Positions 1 through 6,735 of a DNA stretch of 7,049 bases are shown here, piece by piece. Positions within the stretch are counted from its first letter, which is position 1; each line of letters opens with the position of its first letter. The stretch is taken from NCBI GenBank assembly GCA_002420315.1, contig DIHU01000123.1, positions 1 through 7,049 of the forward strand. Direction: 5' to 3'. The notes under the pieces were generated by a model. The model did no database searches. It was not told the origin of the DNA and saw only the letters and a program-made list of their open reading frames with translations. The DNA is from Akkermansiaceae bacterium UBA5688 (GTDB lineage Bacteria > Verrucomicrobiota > Verrucomicrobiia > Verrucomicrobiales > Akkermansiaceae). The position numbers and the translations under genes are program-made.

Positions 1-606
1 AAAATCTGTGGTGTGACCACGCTCGGGGATGCCAAACGACTTGCTGAGCTCAAAGTCGCGGCTCTTGGATTAAATTTTTGGCCCTCTTCAAAACGATATT
101 GCTCGCCTGAAAATGCCTCAACAATTGCCTCGCATGTCGCTGGCGATATCCTCCGCGTCGGAGTCTTCGTCAATAATTCACTCCCCCTCTCCATTGAACT
201 CATCGATGAGTGCCTCATCGATATCGTTCAACTTCATGGCGATGAAACCGGGGAAGAAGTGAACTTTTTTATCGATCAAGGAATCCCAGTCATAAGGGCC
301 GTTTCTGCAGACAAGCTGCCAGATTACGAACTCCCGTCTCATAACTTTGCCCTCCTCATCGACACTCCTGCTGGGAAGGACTATGGCGGCACCGGAAAGA
401 CCTTCGATTGGTCCATCGCCGGAGAATTTGTCCAAAAACACCCAGAGGTTCCCACCCTTCTTGCTGGTGGTATTAACCCAGGAAATGCTGCCGAAGCCCT
501 CGCCGCAGTCAAACCAGCCGCCCTTGATATTGCCAGCGGCGCCGAATCGTCACCCGGAATCAAGGATTTCAAAAAAGTCCAAGCCCTCATGCAAACTCTC
601 TCATGA
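1..606 (+). CDS. trpF: Phosphoribosylanthranilate isomerase, 5'-truncated by the window edge
   Basis: This cytoplasmic TIM-barrel enzyme isomerises N-(5-phosphoribosyl)anthranilate to CdRP in tryptophan synthesis. The frame is open from base 1, and the visible protein (201 residues) begins with KICGVT, the family's first beta strand, whose Cys (visible residue 3) is the catalytic base. Further family marks are QLHGDE (about 74-79), LLID with the catalytic acid Asp121, GGTGKTFDW (129-137), LAGGI (about 154-158) and DIASGAE near the end, where the substrate phosphate binds. Family members have about 200-210 residues, so only a few N-terminal residues are missing. The GTG at position 13 is internal to the KICGVT region and should not be taken as the start. 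The stop codon overlaps the crcB start (ATGA), so the two genes are probably co-transcribed. The next gene is not trpB, which often follows trpF. Identification is firm. Confidence 0.96.
   Translation, partial: KICGVTTLGDAKRLAELKVAALGLNFWPSSKRYCSPENASTIASHVAGDILRVGVFVNNSLPLSIELIDECLIDIVQLHGDETGEEVNFFIDQGIPVIRAVSADKLPDYELPSHNFALLIDTPAGKDYGGTGKTFDWSIAGEFVQKHPEVPTLLAGGINPGNAAEALAAVKPAALDIASGAESSPGIKDFKKVQALMQTLS
202..222. repeat. Perfect 9-bp inverted repeat inside trpF
   Basis: ATCGATGAG (202-210) is followed by TGC and then by its exact reverse complement CTCATCGAT (214-222). The mRNA could form a 9-bp hairpin with a 3-nt loop. The DNA encodes the near-symmetric peptide IDECLID, so codon choice alone may explain it. 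No function is known. Confidence 0.6.
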
Positions 607-983
607 ATGCTCTTCTTGTTTTTCTTGGCGGCGGCCTTGGTTCACTCGCGCGATACGGCCTCTCCTCCGGGATACAATCCCTTGCCCAAAATACAATGAT
701 CCAGCGTTTCCCGGCCGGTATTCTTGTTTGTAATCTTCTTGGTTGCTTCCTGATCGGCTGCCTCTTTGGCTATTTCACTGGCAAAAGTGCACCAGGATGG
801 GTTTTCCCTCTTCTTGCGACCGGATTCCTTGGCGGGTTCACGACATTTTCAACCTTCGCCCGGGATACCCACACGCTCTGGACCACCGGACTAACCCAAT
901 TTGCGATCCTGAAGGTCTTCCTTTCCGTGGTCTTGGGCCTGATTGCCGTAGTCGCCGGAATCAAGCTGACTCATTCCCCCTGA
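603..983 (+). CDS. crcB: Fluoride ion channel FluC/CrcB
   Basis: This is a small inner-membrane fluoride channel that lets F- leave the cell and protects against fluoride toxicity. The family works as dual-topology dimers. The 126 residues match the usual length. They form four hydrophobic segments, at about 2-24, 36-58, 66-86 and 98-122. Family motifs are GGGLGSLARY (9-18), a TM2 Asn-Gly pattern NLLGCFLIG (44-52) and GFLGGFTTFSTF (74-85). The last contains the TM3 break, which in known Fluc proteins binds the central Na+, and the Phe residues lining the fluoride path. ATG603 is chosen because it starts the GGxxG motif at the normal distance and overlaps the trpF stop. No Shine-Dalgarno sequence lies before it, which suggests translational coupling to trpF. 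Only one crcB copy is present here. Its 3' end overlaps the opposing acetyltransferase gene by 23 bp. Confidence 0.95.
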   Translation: MNALLVFLGGGLGSLARYGLSSGIQSLAQNTMIQRFPAGILVCNLLGCFLIGCLFGYFTGKSAPGWVFPLLATGFLGGFTTFSTFARDTHTLWTTGLTQFAILKVFLSVVLGLIAVVAGIKLTHSP

Positions 984-1461
984 GTAATTTGATCATCTTG
1001 ACGTGAGGGAGTCCGATCTCCTCAAAGACTCCTCCCTTCCGGTGATAGTTCAGTGAGTCGTAAAATCCCGCTACATCGACTCGGGCATTAAGCTCAAATC
1101 TCTGCACCCCTTCACGGGCAAGAAGATTTTCGATGGCAGCCATTAACCTGATTCCGACCCCACGACCCTGCTGCGGCCTAGCCACTGCGATCTGTCGAAG
1201 CTTAGCAAAACCTGATTTCAGAGTGGCGACCACAACTGATCCGACCAATACTTTTTCGTGATAAAGGCCGAAATGCCGATCAAGCTTGTCCGCCTCACCT
1301 TCAGCCTCGGTCCATTCAAGGCCAAGCGGCTTCCGAAGCTCGTTAAACCTTAATCTGAGCAGCTCTTGATATTCGAGCGATTCCGAGAAAACTTCTCTTA
1401 ACTCCCAGCCTTCAATATCGGTCAAAATCCTATCCATCCCTGCAAAAGAATGGGTACGCAT
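961..1461 (-). CDS. GNAT-family N-acetyltransferase
   Basis: This is a probable acetyl-CoA-dependent N-acetyltransferase of unknown substrate. The 166 residues show the GNAT fold in order. An N-terminal helix carries LRKPLGL (42-48), typical of a common uncharacterised GNAT subgroup. The central strand is LVGSVVV (72-78). Motif A is LRQIAVARPQQGRGVG (88-103), whose Q-x-x-G-x-G loop binds the acetyl-CoA pyrophosphate. The C-terminal part is GFYDSLNYHRKGGVFEE (132-148) followed by GLPHVKM (150-156), the usual end of this subgroup. The start is uncertain: ATG at 1461 and ATG at 1437 (residue 9) are both possible, and neither has a well-spaced Shine-Dalgarno site. The gene converges on crcB with a 23-bp overlap and is divergent from gltB. 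Nothing nearby indicates its substrate. The family call is strong, but the specific role cannot be read from sequence. Confidence 0.9.
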   Translation of the reverse strand: MRTHSFAGMDRILTDIEGWELREVFSESLEYQELLRLRFNELRKPLGLEWTEAEGEADKLDRHFGLYHEKVLVGSVVVATLKSGFAKLRQIAVARPQQGRGVGIRLMAAIENLLAREGVQRFELNARVDVAGFYDSLNYHRKGGVFEEIGLPHVKMIKLLRGNESA

Positions 1462-1710
1462 CCAGATTCCAGTCCACCAAAAAGTCCAAAACCCAACGAG
1501 AAGAGTGGGAAGGATCTAGTTTGCAACAAACCCAGTGTATCGCCCCAATCCTTATACCGATCTATCAGGTCTGGTTTCCCACCGCCATCAGCTCTGCTGC
1601 AAGCTCTCTCGAGATTTTCTGGGTAACCCCACTCGATGGGAAATAAGAGCAAAATGGCCCTCACTAAAAACGCCAGAATCCAAATGACACGCGATGGACT
1701 CAAGAGATCG

Positions 1711-1732
1711 ACAAAAAATCATGATTTTTTGT
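1711..1732. repeat. Perfect 22-bp palindrome upstream of gltB
   Basis: The half-site ACAAAAAATCA (1711-1721) is followed directly by its exact reverse complement (1722-1732), with TCATGA at the centre. Length and perfect symmetry suggest a binding site for a dimeric regulator, placed 26 bp before the proposed gltB -35 box. As RNA it would give an AT-rich 9-bp stem with a CATG loop, a poor terminator. The symmetry is seen directly; the regulatory role is inferred. Confidence 0.65.
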
Positions 1733-1743
1733 ATTTTATTCTA

Positions 1744-1755
1744 GGAACAAGTTCC
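1744..1755. repeat. 12-bp inverted repeat next to the gltB promoter
   Basis: GGAAC (1744-1748), AA and GTTCC (1751-1755) form an inverted repeat whose centre lies 28 bp from the centre of the 22-bp palindrome. It ends two bases before the proposed -35 box, a typical position for an activator or repressor site. It is short enough to be chance. Confidence 0.4.
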
Positions 1756-1757
1756 AC

Positions 1758-1785
1758 TTGGCAATTCCCGCCGTGCCACCATATT
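1758..1785 (+). promoter_or_regulatory. Candidate sigma70-type promoter for gltB
   Basis: TTGGCA (1758-1763) matches five of six -35 consensus bases. After 16 bp comes CATATT (1780-1785), which matches four of six -10 bases. Transcription would begin near 1792 and give a leader of about 50 nt before the gltB ATG. No transcript data support it, and promoter rules in this lineage may differ. Confidence 0.35.
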
Positions 1786-1841
1786 CTTGCGTTCCTCTCG
1801 GAGGGCACAGCATCTGCTGGTTCTCCCACGACTTTCCGACC

Positions 1842-4800
1842 ATGAAATTTCACCATCCACGTTACACTCCAGATTCCTCCGGCACTTTGCACCAATGGGA
1901 TAATGAAACCGCTAACTGCGGAATGGGAGCTATTGCCAATCTTCGCGGAGAGAAATCCTATGATATTCTCGACTACGCCTTAACCTCTGTTTGCAATATG
2001 ACCCACCGTGGAGCGGTCGATGCCGACATGAAGACTGGAGACGGGTCCGGCATCCTTTGCCAAATCCCTCGTCCTCTCTTTGCCAAAGCTGCCGGGAAAT
2101 TTGGATACACCGGTGATGAAAACGATCTGGGAGTTGGTGTCTTTTTTCTCCCCGAAGGCATTGCAGCGAATATCAAATCCTTCACGGAATCAGTCCTCAC
2201 CCGACGCAATATCCAAGTCGTCGGCTGGCGTGAGGTCCCAGTTAATCCTGAAGAACTAGGAAACTTGGCACGTCTTACTCAGCCTGAAATCGCCCATCTG
2301 CTCGTGAGTCGGCCCGCTGATGTCGACGCAGATCATTTCGAGCGACTCCTCTACCTCGTCCGGCGTGAGGTAGAGCGCGAGTTCGAAAACGAAGCCGCAT
2401 TTTATATTCCCACCCTATCAAGCCGCCTCATCAGCTACAAAGGACTCGCTATGCCAGCCACTCTACGAGCTTTCTATAGTGACCTTCAAGATTCCGATTT
2501 TCAAACCGGTATCTCACTTTACCACCAGCGCTTCTCCACCAATACCTTCCCAGCGTGGCCCCTCGGTCAACCTTTCCGCATGATGTGCCACAACGGCGAA
2601 ATCAACACTGTTCGAGGTAACCGTAATTGGATGAGATCCCGCGAGGAATTTTTCAGCTCCGAACTCTGGGGCGATGACATTGATCTCGTCAAAAACCTCA
2701 TGCACGATGAGGAATCCGACTCGGCATCGCTGGACCATGCACTCGAGCTTCTCGTCCTTTCCGGAAGGCGACTCGAACACGCCATGCGGATGTTAGTCCC
2801 TCCCGCCTTTCGTCACGATCCTGATATCACCGAAGAGGAACGAGCATTTTACAACTACATCCGCTCGTTTTCGGAACCCTGGGACGGGCCCGCTGGACTT
2901 TGTTTTACCGATGGAAGGACTCTATGTGCCAGCCTCGATCGTAATGGCCTTCGCCCGTCGCGCTTCACCCTCACTGAAGATGGGCTCCTTTATATTGGCT
3001 CTGAATCAGGAGCAGTCATCCTACCCGATGAAAAGATCATCCGTCGTGGCCGCCTCGGTCCTGGCCAGATGCTCTCCGCCAATACCGAAACAGGTGAGCT
3101 TTCCTACGATAAGGAAATCCGCAAGCAACTCGCTTCCCAGAAGCCTTACGCAAAATGGGTCGATGAGAATCGCGTCGAACTAAAGGACTTCACCGACCCA
3201 GCCGCGCACGTCCCAACCTTAGAGATTGAGCCACTTGAACTATCCCGTCAGCAAGTCACTCACGGTGTCACTGCCGAGGATCTCGACATGGTGTTCCCCC
3301 CCATGATCAAGGGGGCACAAGAAGCAGTTTTCTCGATGGGAGATGATATTCCTCTCGCCCCCCTTTCCCGCTACCCACGCCTTCTTTTCACCTACTTCAA
3401 ACAACTCTTCGCACAAGTAACCAACCCACCAATCGATCCGATTCGCGAGTGGGCCGTTATGACTCTCGGCGCCGGACTTGGTGCAGAGCGTAATCTTCTC
3501 TCAGAAACTGCAAACCATGCACGCATCCTCAGCCTAGAATCGGCCCTTCTCTACGAGCAGGAACTCGAAACTCTCGTGAAGCGCCAAGAGCATGGCTTCG
3601 CCACACAAGTAATCGATACCACTTGGCCTGTGTGCGAGGGCGAAGAAGGCATGAAAAAAGCACTCGATCGCATCTGTGCAGAAGCCGAGGAATCCGTGAA
3701 CAACAAGGTCGAAATTCTCGTCCTCTCAGACCGTGCCACCTCAGCAGAGCGTATACCCATCCCATCGCTCCTTGCAACCGGTTCGGTCCACCATCACCTC
3801 AATCGTTGCCGCAAACGTCTCCGCACCTCACTTGTTATCGATACCGGAGAAGCACGTGACACCCACCAAATTGCATGTCTCTTTGGATTCGGAGCCACTG
3901 CGGTCTGTCCGTATCTTGGCTATGCAACGGTTCGACAGGTTGTAGCGACCGATACTAAAAAGAAGCTCGGCGATGAAATGACTCCCGAACTTGCAATGTC
4001 GAACTACCGCAAGGCACTCGAAAAAGGAATCCTGAAAATCATGTCCAAAATGGGCATCTCCGTCCTCAACTCTTATCAGGGAGCGCAAGTCTTCGAAGCC
4101 CTTGGAGTTGGCAAAGAAGTAGTCGACTACGCCTTTACCGGTGTCCACTCGAGAATTGGTGGAGTTGGCTTCAAGGAAATTGCTGAGGAATCTCTCGTGC
4201 GCCATCGCGCTGCCTTCGAGACAGAGCCCAAAGAAAACAAGGTCCTCGACCTCGGCGACCCCGGCTACAACCGTTATCGAAAATCTGGCGAAGCTCACGC
4301 TATCACCACCGATGTTATCAAGAATTTTCACACCTTCGTCCGCGATGGAAAAAAAGAAGACTATGACGACTACGTGAAGGTCTCTCTCGCGAACGATCCT
4401 ATCACAATCAAAGACATCCTCGAGTTCAGGGTCCCCGCCTCCAGTATTCCACTTGAAGAAGTAGAGCCCGCAGAGGAAATCGTGAAACGCTTTACGACTG
4501 CAGCGATGTCCATGGGAGCTCTCTCGCCCGAGGCTCACGAAACTCTCGCGATCGCAATGAACCGTATTGGCGGCAAATCCGATTCCGGCGAAGGGGGCGA
4601 AGACACGCGTCGCTTCAAGCCATACCCCAACGGAAATTTTGCCAGATCCTACATCAAGCAAATCGCGAGTGGGCGCTTCGGAGTCTCGGCCCACTATCTC
4701 GTAAATGCTGACGAACTAGAAATCAAGATGGCACAGGGAGCTAAGCCTGGAGAAGGTGGACAGCTTCCCGGGCATAAGGTGAACGCCCTCATCGCCCGCC

Positions 4801-6425
4801 TGCGTAACACACAGCCTGGAGTACAACTGATCTCCCCCCCTCCTCATCACGATATCTACTCGATCGAAGATCTAGCCCAACTCATTCACGACCTCAAGGA
4901 AGTGAACCCGCGCGCTAAAGTCACGGTTAAGCTAGTCGCCGAGTCTGGAGTCGGCACTGTGGCCGCCGGTTGCGCTAAAGCGAGCGCTGATAACGTTCTC
5001 ATCTCGGGACACGATGGCGGAACTGCAGCTTCCCCACTTTCGAGCACTAAACACGCCGGACTGCCATGGGAACTTGGAATCTCCGAGGCTCATCAAGTCC
5101 TCATGATGAACAAGCTTCGAAACAACATCACTCTTCGCACCGACGGAGGTCTACGCACAGGACGCGACGTTGTCATCGCTGCGATTTTGGGAGCTGAACA
5201 GATGAATTTTGGAACAATCGCCATGATCGCCATGGGCTGCGTTTACGTGCGAAAATGCCACCTCAATAATTGCCCAGTCGGAGTCGCAACAACCAACCCA
5301 AAGTGGCGTGCTAAGTTCAAAGGTTCACCGGATCACGTCGTCAACTTCATGATGGGCGTAGCGGAGGAGGCACGCGAAATCATGGCAACTCTTGGTGTCC
5401 GCTCAATGAACGAACTGATTGGACGTCCCCAGACATTCCTTGCTCAACGCGATGTGCCCGATCATCCAAAAGCCAATACTCTCGACTTGAAAAAAGTCCT
5501 TTCCGACAAAGGCGACGAAAACGCGGTTCGCATCTGCACCCAAGACCGCAACGATGGAATTCACAAGCCGGCTCTTGACCTTCAAATCCTAAAAGATCTT
5601 GCCATCCATACCGGCACGACCGGAGAAGAAAACCCAACCGCTGGTCTCATGGACCGCGGACCTTTCACCAAAGAATACGAAGTTGTAAATACCGACCGTA
5701 ATATCGGCACTCGGACGGCCGGGCGAGTCGCCGAAATATATGAAAATCATGGGCTTCCGGCAGAGAGCATTGACCTAACCTTCCGCGGTTCCGCTGGCCA
5801 ATCATTTGGAACATTTCTTTGCGGCGGCATTAAACTCACCCTCATTGGTGAAGGAAATGATTATGTAGGTAAGGGCATGAGCAATGGAGAGATAACCGTG
5901 CGCCCACCGGCGGTTATGAACTCAGACTTTATTGCCGCGAAGAATTCTATTGTTGGGAACACTTGTCTCTATGGTGCCACTGGCGGCAAACTCTTTGTCA
6001 ATGGACGAGCCGGCGAACGTTTCTGCGTTCGGAACTCCGGTTCGATCTCGGTCGTTGAAGGTGTCGGTGACCATGGTTGCGAATACATGACCAACGGCTC
6101 GACCGTCATTCTCGGACTTACTGGAAAGAATTTTGGGGCCGGAATGTCCGGTGGGATAGCTTATATTTATGATATCGATGGTATGTTCCAAAGTCGACTT
6201 AACCCCGAGATGGTCGTTGCTCGCCCCGTTAAGCGCGCGCCTGACATCAAGGAGGTTAAATCACTCATCGAAGAGCACTACGAGAAAACCGATTCTCTAC
6301 GAGCCAAAGAACTTCTTGAGAATTGGGATGTCACGCTCACGAAGCTAATCCGTGTTATTGCCAAAGAAAAATACGATCTCGAAAAAGCCGAAGAGGAGCA
6401 CGAAGCGGCTGTCGTTGTCGACTAG
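1842..6425 (+). CDS. gltB: Glutamate synthase large (alpha) subunit, NADPH-type
   Basis: This cytoplasmic enzyme turns glutamine plus 2-oxoglutarate into two glutamates, the GOGAT step of ammonia assimilation. The protein has 1527 residues, which is normal. A propeptide of about 25 residues precedes Cys26 (CGMGAIANLRG), the nucleophile exposed by processing. The glutaminase domain (about 26-430) has QRFSTNT (Arg230), HNGEIN (Asn251-Gly252), SDSASLD (Asp293) and SLDRNGLRPSR. A central domain follows, then the FMN/2-oxoglutarate domain (about 860-1230) with SGEGGED (915-921), GEGGQLPGHKV and LRTDGGLRTGRDV. The 3Fe-4S cysteines are 1133, 1139 and 1144. The GXGXG domain (about 1310-1450) is followed by a charged C-terminal tail. 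The ferredoxin loop after SGEGGED is absent, so this is the NADPH-type alpha subunit that needs GltD. No gltD lies directly downstream. An upstream in-frame extension to TTG1758 is unlike the family. ATG1842 has no Shine-Dalgarno sequence. Confidence 0.97.
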   Translation: MKFHHPRYTPDSSGTLHQWDNETANCGMGAIANLRGEKSYDILDYALTSVCNMTHRGAVDADMKTGDGSGILCQIPRPLFAKAAGKFGYTGDENDLGVGVFFLPEGIAANIKSFTESVLTRRNIQVVGWREVPVNPEELGNLARLTQPEIAHLLVSRPADVDADHFERLLYLVRREVEREFENEAAFYIPTLSSRLISYKGLAMPATLRAFYSDLQDSDFQTGISLYHQRFSTNTFPAWPLGQPFRMMCHNGEINTVRGNRNWMRSREEFFSSELWGDDIDLVKNLMHDEESDSASLDHALELLVLSGRRLEHAMRMLVPPAFRHDPDITEEERAFYNYIRSFSEPWDGPAGLCFTDGRTLCASLDRNGLRPSRFTLTEDGLLYIGSESGAVILPDEKIIRRGRLGPGQMLSANTETGELSYDKEIRKQLASQKPYAKWVDENRVELKDFTDPAAHVPTLEIEPLELSRQQVTHGVTAEDLDMVFPPMIKGAQEAVFSMGDDIPLAPLSRYPRLLFTYFKQLFAQVTNPPIDPIREWAVMTLGAGLGAERNLLSETANHARILSLESALLYEQELETLVKRQEHGFATQVIDTTWPVCEGEEGMKKALDRICAEAEESVNNKVEILVLSDRATSAERIPIPSLLATGSVHHHLNRCRKRLRTSLVIDTGEARDTHQIACLFGFGATAVCPYLGYATVRQVVATDTKKKLGDEMTPELAMSNYRKALEKGILKIMSKMGISVLNSYQGAQVFEALGVGKEVVDYAFTGVHSRIGGVGFKEIAEESLVRHRAAFETEPKENKVLDLGDPGYNRYRKSGEAHAITTDVIKNFHTFVRDGKKEDYDDYVKVSLANDPITIKDILEFRVPASSIPLEEVEPAEEIVKRFTTAAMSMGALSPEAHETLAIAMNRIGGKSDSGEGGEDTRRFKPYPNGNFARSYIKQIASGRFGVSAHYLVNADELEIKMAQGAKPGEGGQLPGHKVNALIARLRNTQPGVQLISPPPHHDIYSIEDLAQLIHDLKEVNPRAKVTVKLVAESGVGTVAAGCAKASADNVLISGHDGGTAASPLSSTKHAGLPWELGISEAHQVLMMNKLRNNITLRTDGGLRTGRDVVIAAILGAEQMNFGTIAMIAMGCVYVRKCHLNNCPVGVATTNPKWRAKFKGSPDHVVNFMMGVAEEAREIMATLGVRSMNELIGRPQTFLAQRDVPDHPKANTLDLKKVLSDKGDENAVRICTQDRNDGIHKPALDLQILKDLAIHTGTTGEENPTAGLMDRGPFTKEYEVVNTDRNIGTRTAGRVAEIYENHGLPAESIDLTFRGSAGQSFGTFLCGGIKLTLIGEGNDYVGKGMSNGEITVRPPAVMNSDFIAAKNSIVGNTCLYGATGGKLFVNGRAGERFCVRNSGSISVVEGVGDHGCEYMTNGSTVILGLTGKNFGAGMSGGIAYIYDIDGMFQSRLNPEMVVARPVKRAPDIKEVKSLIEEHYEKTDSLRAKELLENWDVTLTKLIRVIAKEKYDLEKAEEEHEAAVVVD

Positions 6426-6696
6426 ACTTTCTCAATTCTAAGAGATCGTCACACGGGGAGACTCAAAAGTCGGGCCTTTCTACTGTTGTTCACAACCCAG
6501 CTATCCGCATTTATCGTGCATAGTTTTCGTCACTGTTCTTACTATCTGTTGTCCCAATCGATTCACTTAGATCTTTTGAATGACCTCCCGGCTACCTATC
6601 TTTAATAGATTCTCTTTAAGTGGTGTCCCCTTCTAATTTGAGATCCAGAGAAAAGTGATTCTGACTATTTAGCACCAACTAGACGCTCTAAAATCA

Positions 6697-6711
6697 ACTC
6701 GACCTTCGAGT
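6697..6711. repeat. Inverted repeat 24 bp before the sulfatase start
   Basis: ACTCGA (6697-6702), CCT and TCGAGT (6706-6711) form a 6-bp stem with a 3-nt loop. It could be a small operator or a 5'-UTR hairpin, but it lies outside the ribosome-binding site and may be chance. Confidence 0.35.
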
Positions 6712-6724
6712 CAATTTCCCTCAT

Positions 6725-6728
6725 GGAG
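6725..6728 (+). promoter_or_regulatory. Shine-Dalgarno site of the sulfatase gene
   Basis: GGAG sits 7 nt before ATG6736, a standard spacing. It favours this ATG over the adjoining in-frame GTG at 6733, which would leave a spacing of 4 nt. It is the only well-placed Shine-Dalgarno site in the window. Confidence 0.6.
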
Positions 6729-6735
6729 TGCGGTG

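Larger units (their letters stand above)
1462..1841. other. Divergent intergenic region between the acetyltransferase gene and gltB
   Basis: No firmly supported gene lies in these 380 bp. The gltB-proximal part holds two palindromes (1711-1732 and 1744-1755), a candidate promoter (1758-1785) and a GGAGGG stretch (1800-1805). The part nearer the acetyltransferase gene (1462-1703) contains a minus-strand frame of 93 codons. It begins with TTG at 1703, has a hydrophobic N-terminus (RVIWILAFLVRAILLLF) and ends at 1422 inside the acetyltransferase gene. It has no recognised family and no clear ribosome-binding site, so it is not called as a gene. I see no tRNA or riboswitch consensus on either strand. 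Confidence 0.6.
6426..6735. other. Spacer between gltB and the sulfatase gene
   Basis: These 310 bp hold no gene that I can support. No GC-rich stem followed by a T-run is present, so gltB lacks an obvious intrinsic terminator. The best local stems are weak: GACT/AGTC at 6460-6471 and GTTGT/ACAAC at 6485-6496. TCTTTAA occurs twice (6599-6605 and 6613-6619). Possible promoter elements such as TTGAAT (6576-6581) have poor partners. An inverted repeat and a ribosome-binding site lie just before the sulfatase. The stretch is AT-richer than the genes around it. Confidence 0.6.

Noticed and set aside
347..733. Open frame of 128 codons overlapping trpF and crcB
   Set aside because: It is an out-of-frame shadow of two confidently identified genes, with low-complexity Pro/Ser-rich translation.
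1500..1640. Thiamine-pyrophosphate riboswitch on the minus strand, suggested by an ACCTGAT match
   Set aside because: The partner CTGAGA element and the following CTGG/CCAG stem are missing, and the downstream gene is an acetyltransferase with no link to thiamine.
1758..1778. Sigma54-type promoter (TTGGCA with a downstream GC)
   Set aside because: The GC pair expected 12 bases after the GG is absent at 1772-1773. The nearest GC pairs are two or three bases out of register.
1758..1841. N-terminal extension of GltB by 28 residues from TTG1758
   Set aside because: The added peptide is Cys-, His- and Pro-rich and unlike GltB propeptides, and it overlaps the likely promoter. ATG1842 already gives a plausible 25-residue propeptide before the catalytic Cys.
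3828..4694. Open frame of 288 codons on the minus strand inside gltB
   Set aside because: It lies wholly antisense to conserved FMN-domain and central-domain coding sequence of gltB and resembles no protein family I know. It is a by-product of gltB codon use.
4912..4980. Direct repeat GCGCTAAAG, two copies 60 bp apart
   Set aside because: Both copies encode different conserved GltB segments in the same frame; this is coincidental codon use.
6426..6500. Intrinsic terminator for gltB
   Set aside because: Only 4-5 bp stems occur and none is followed by a T-run.
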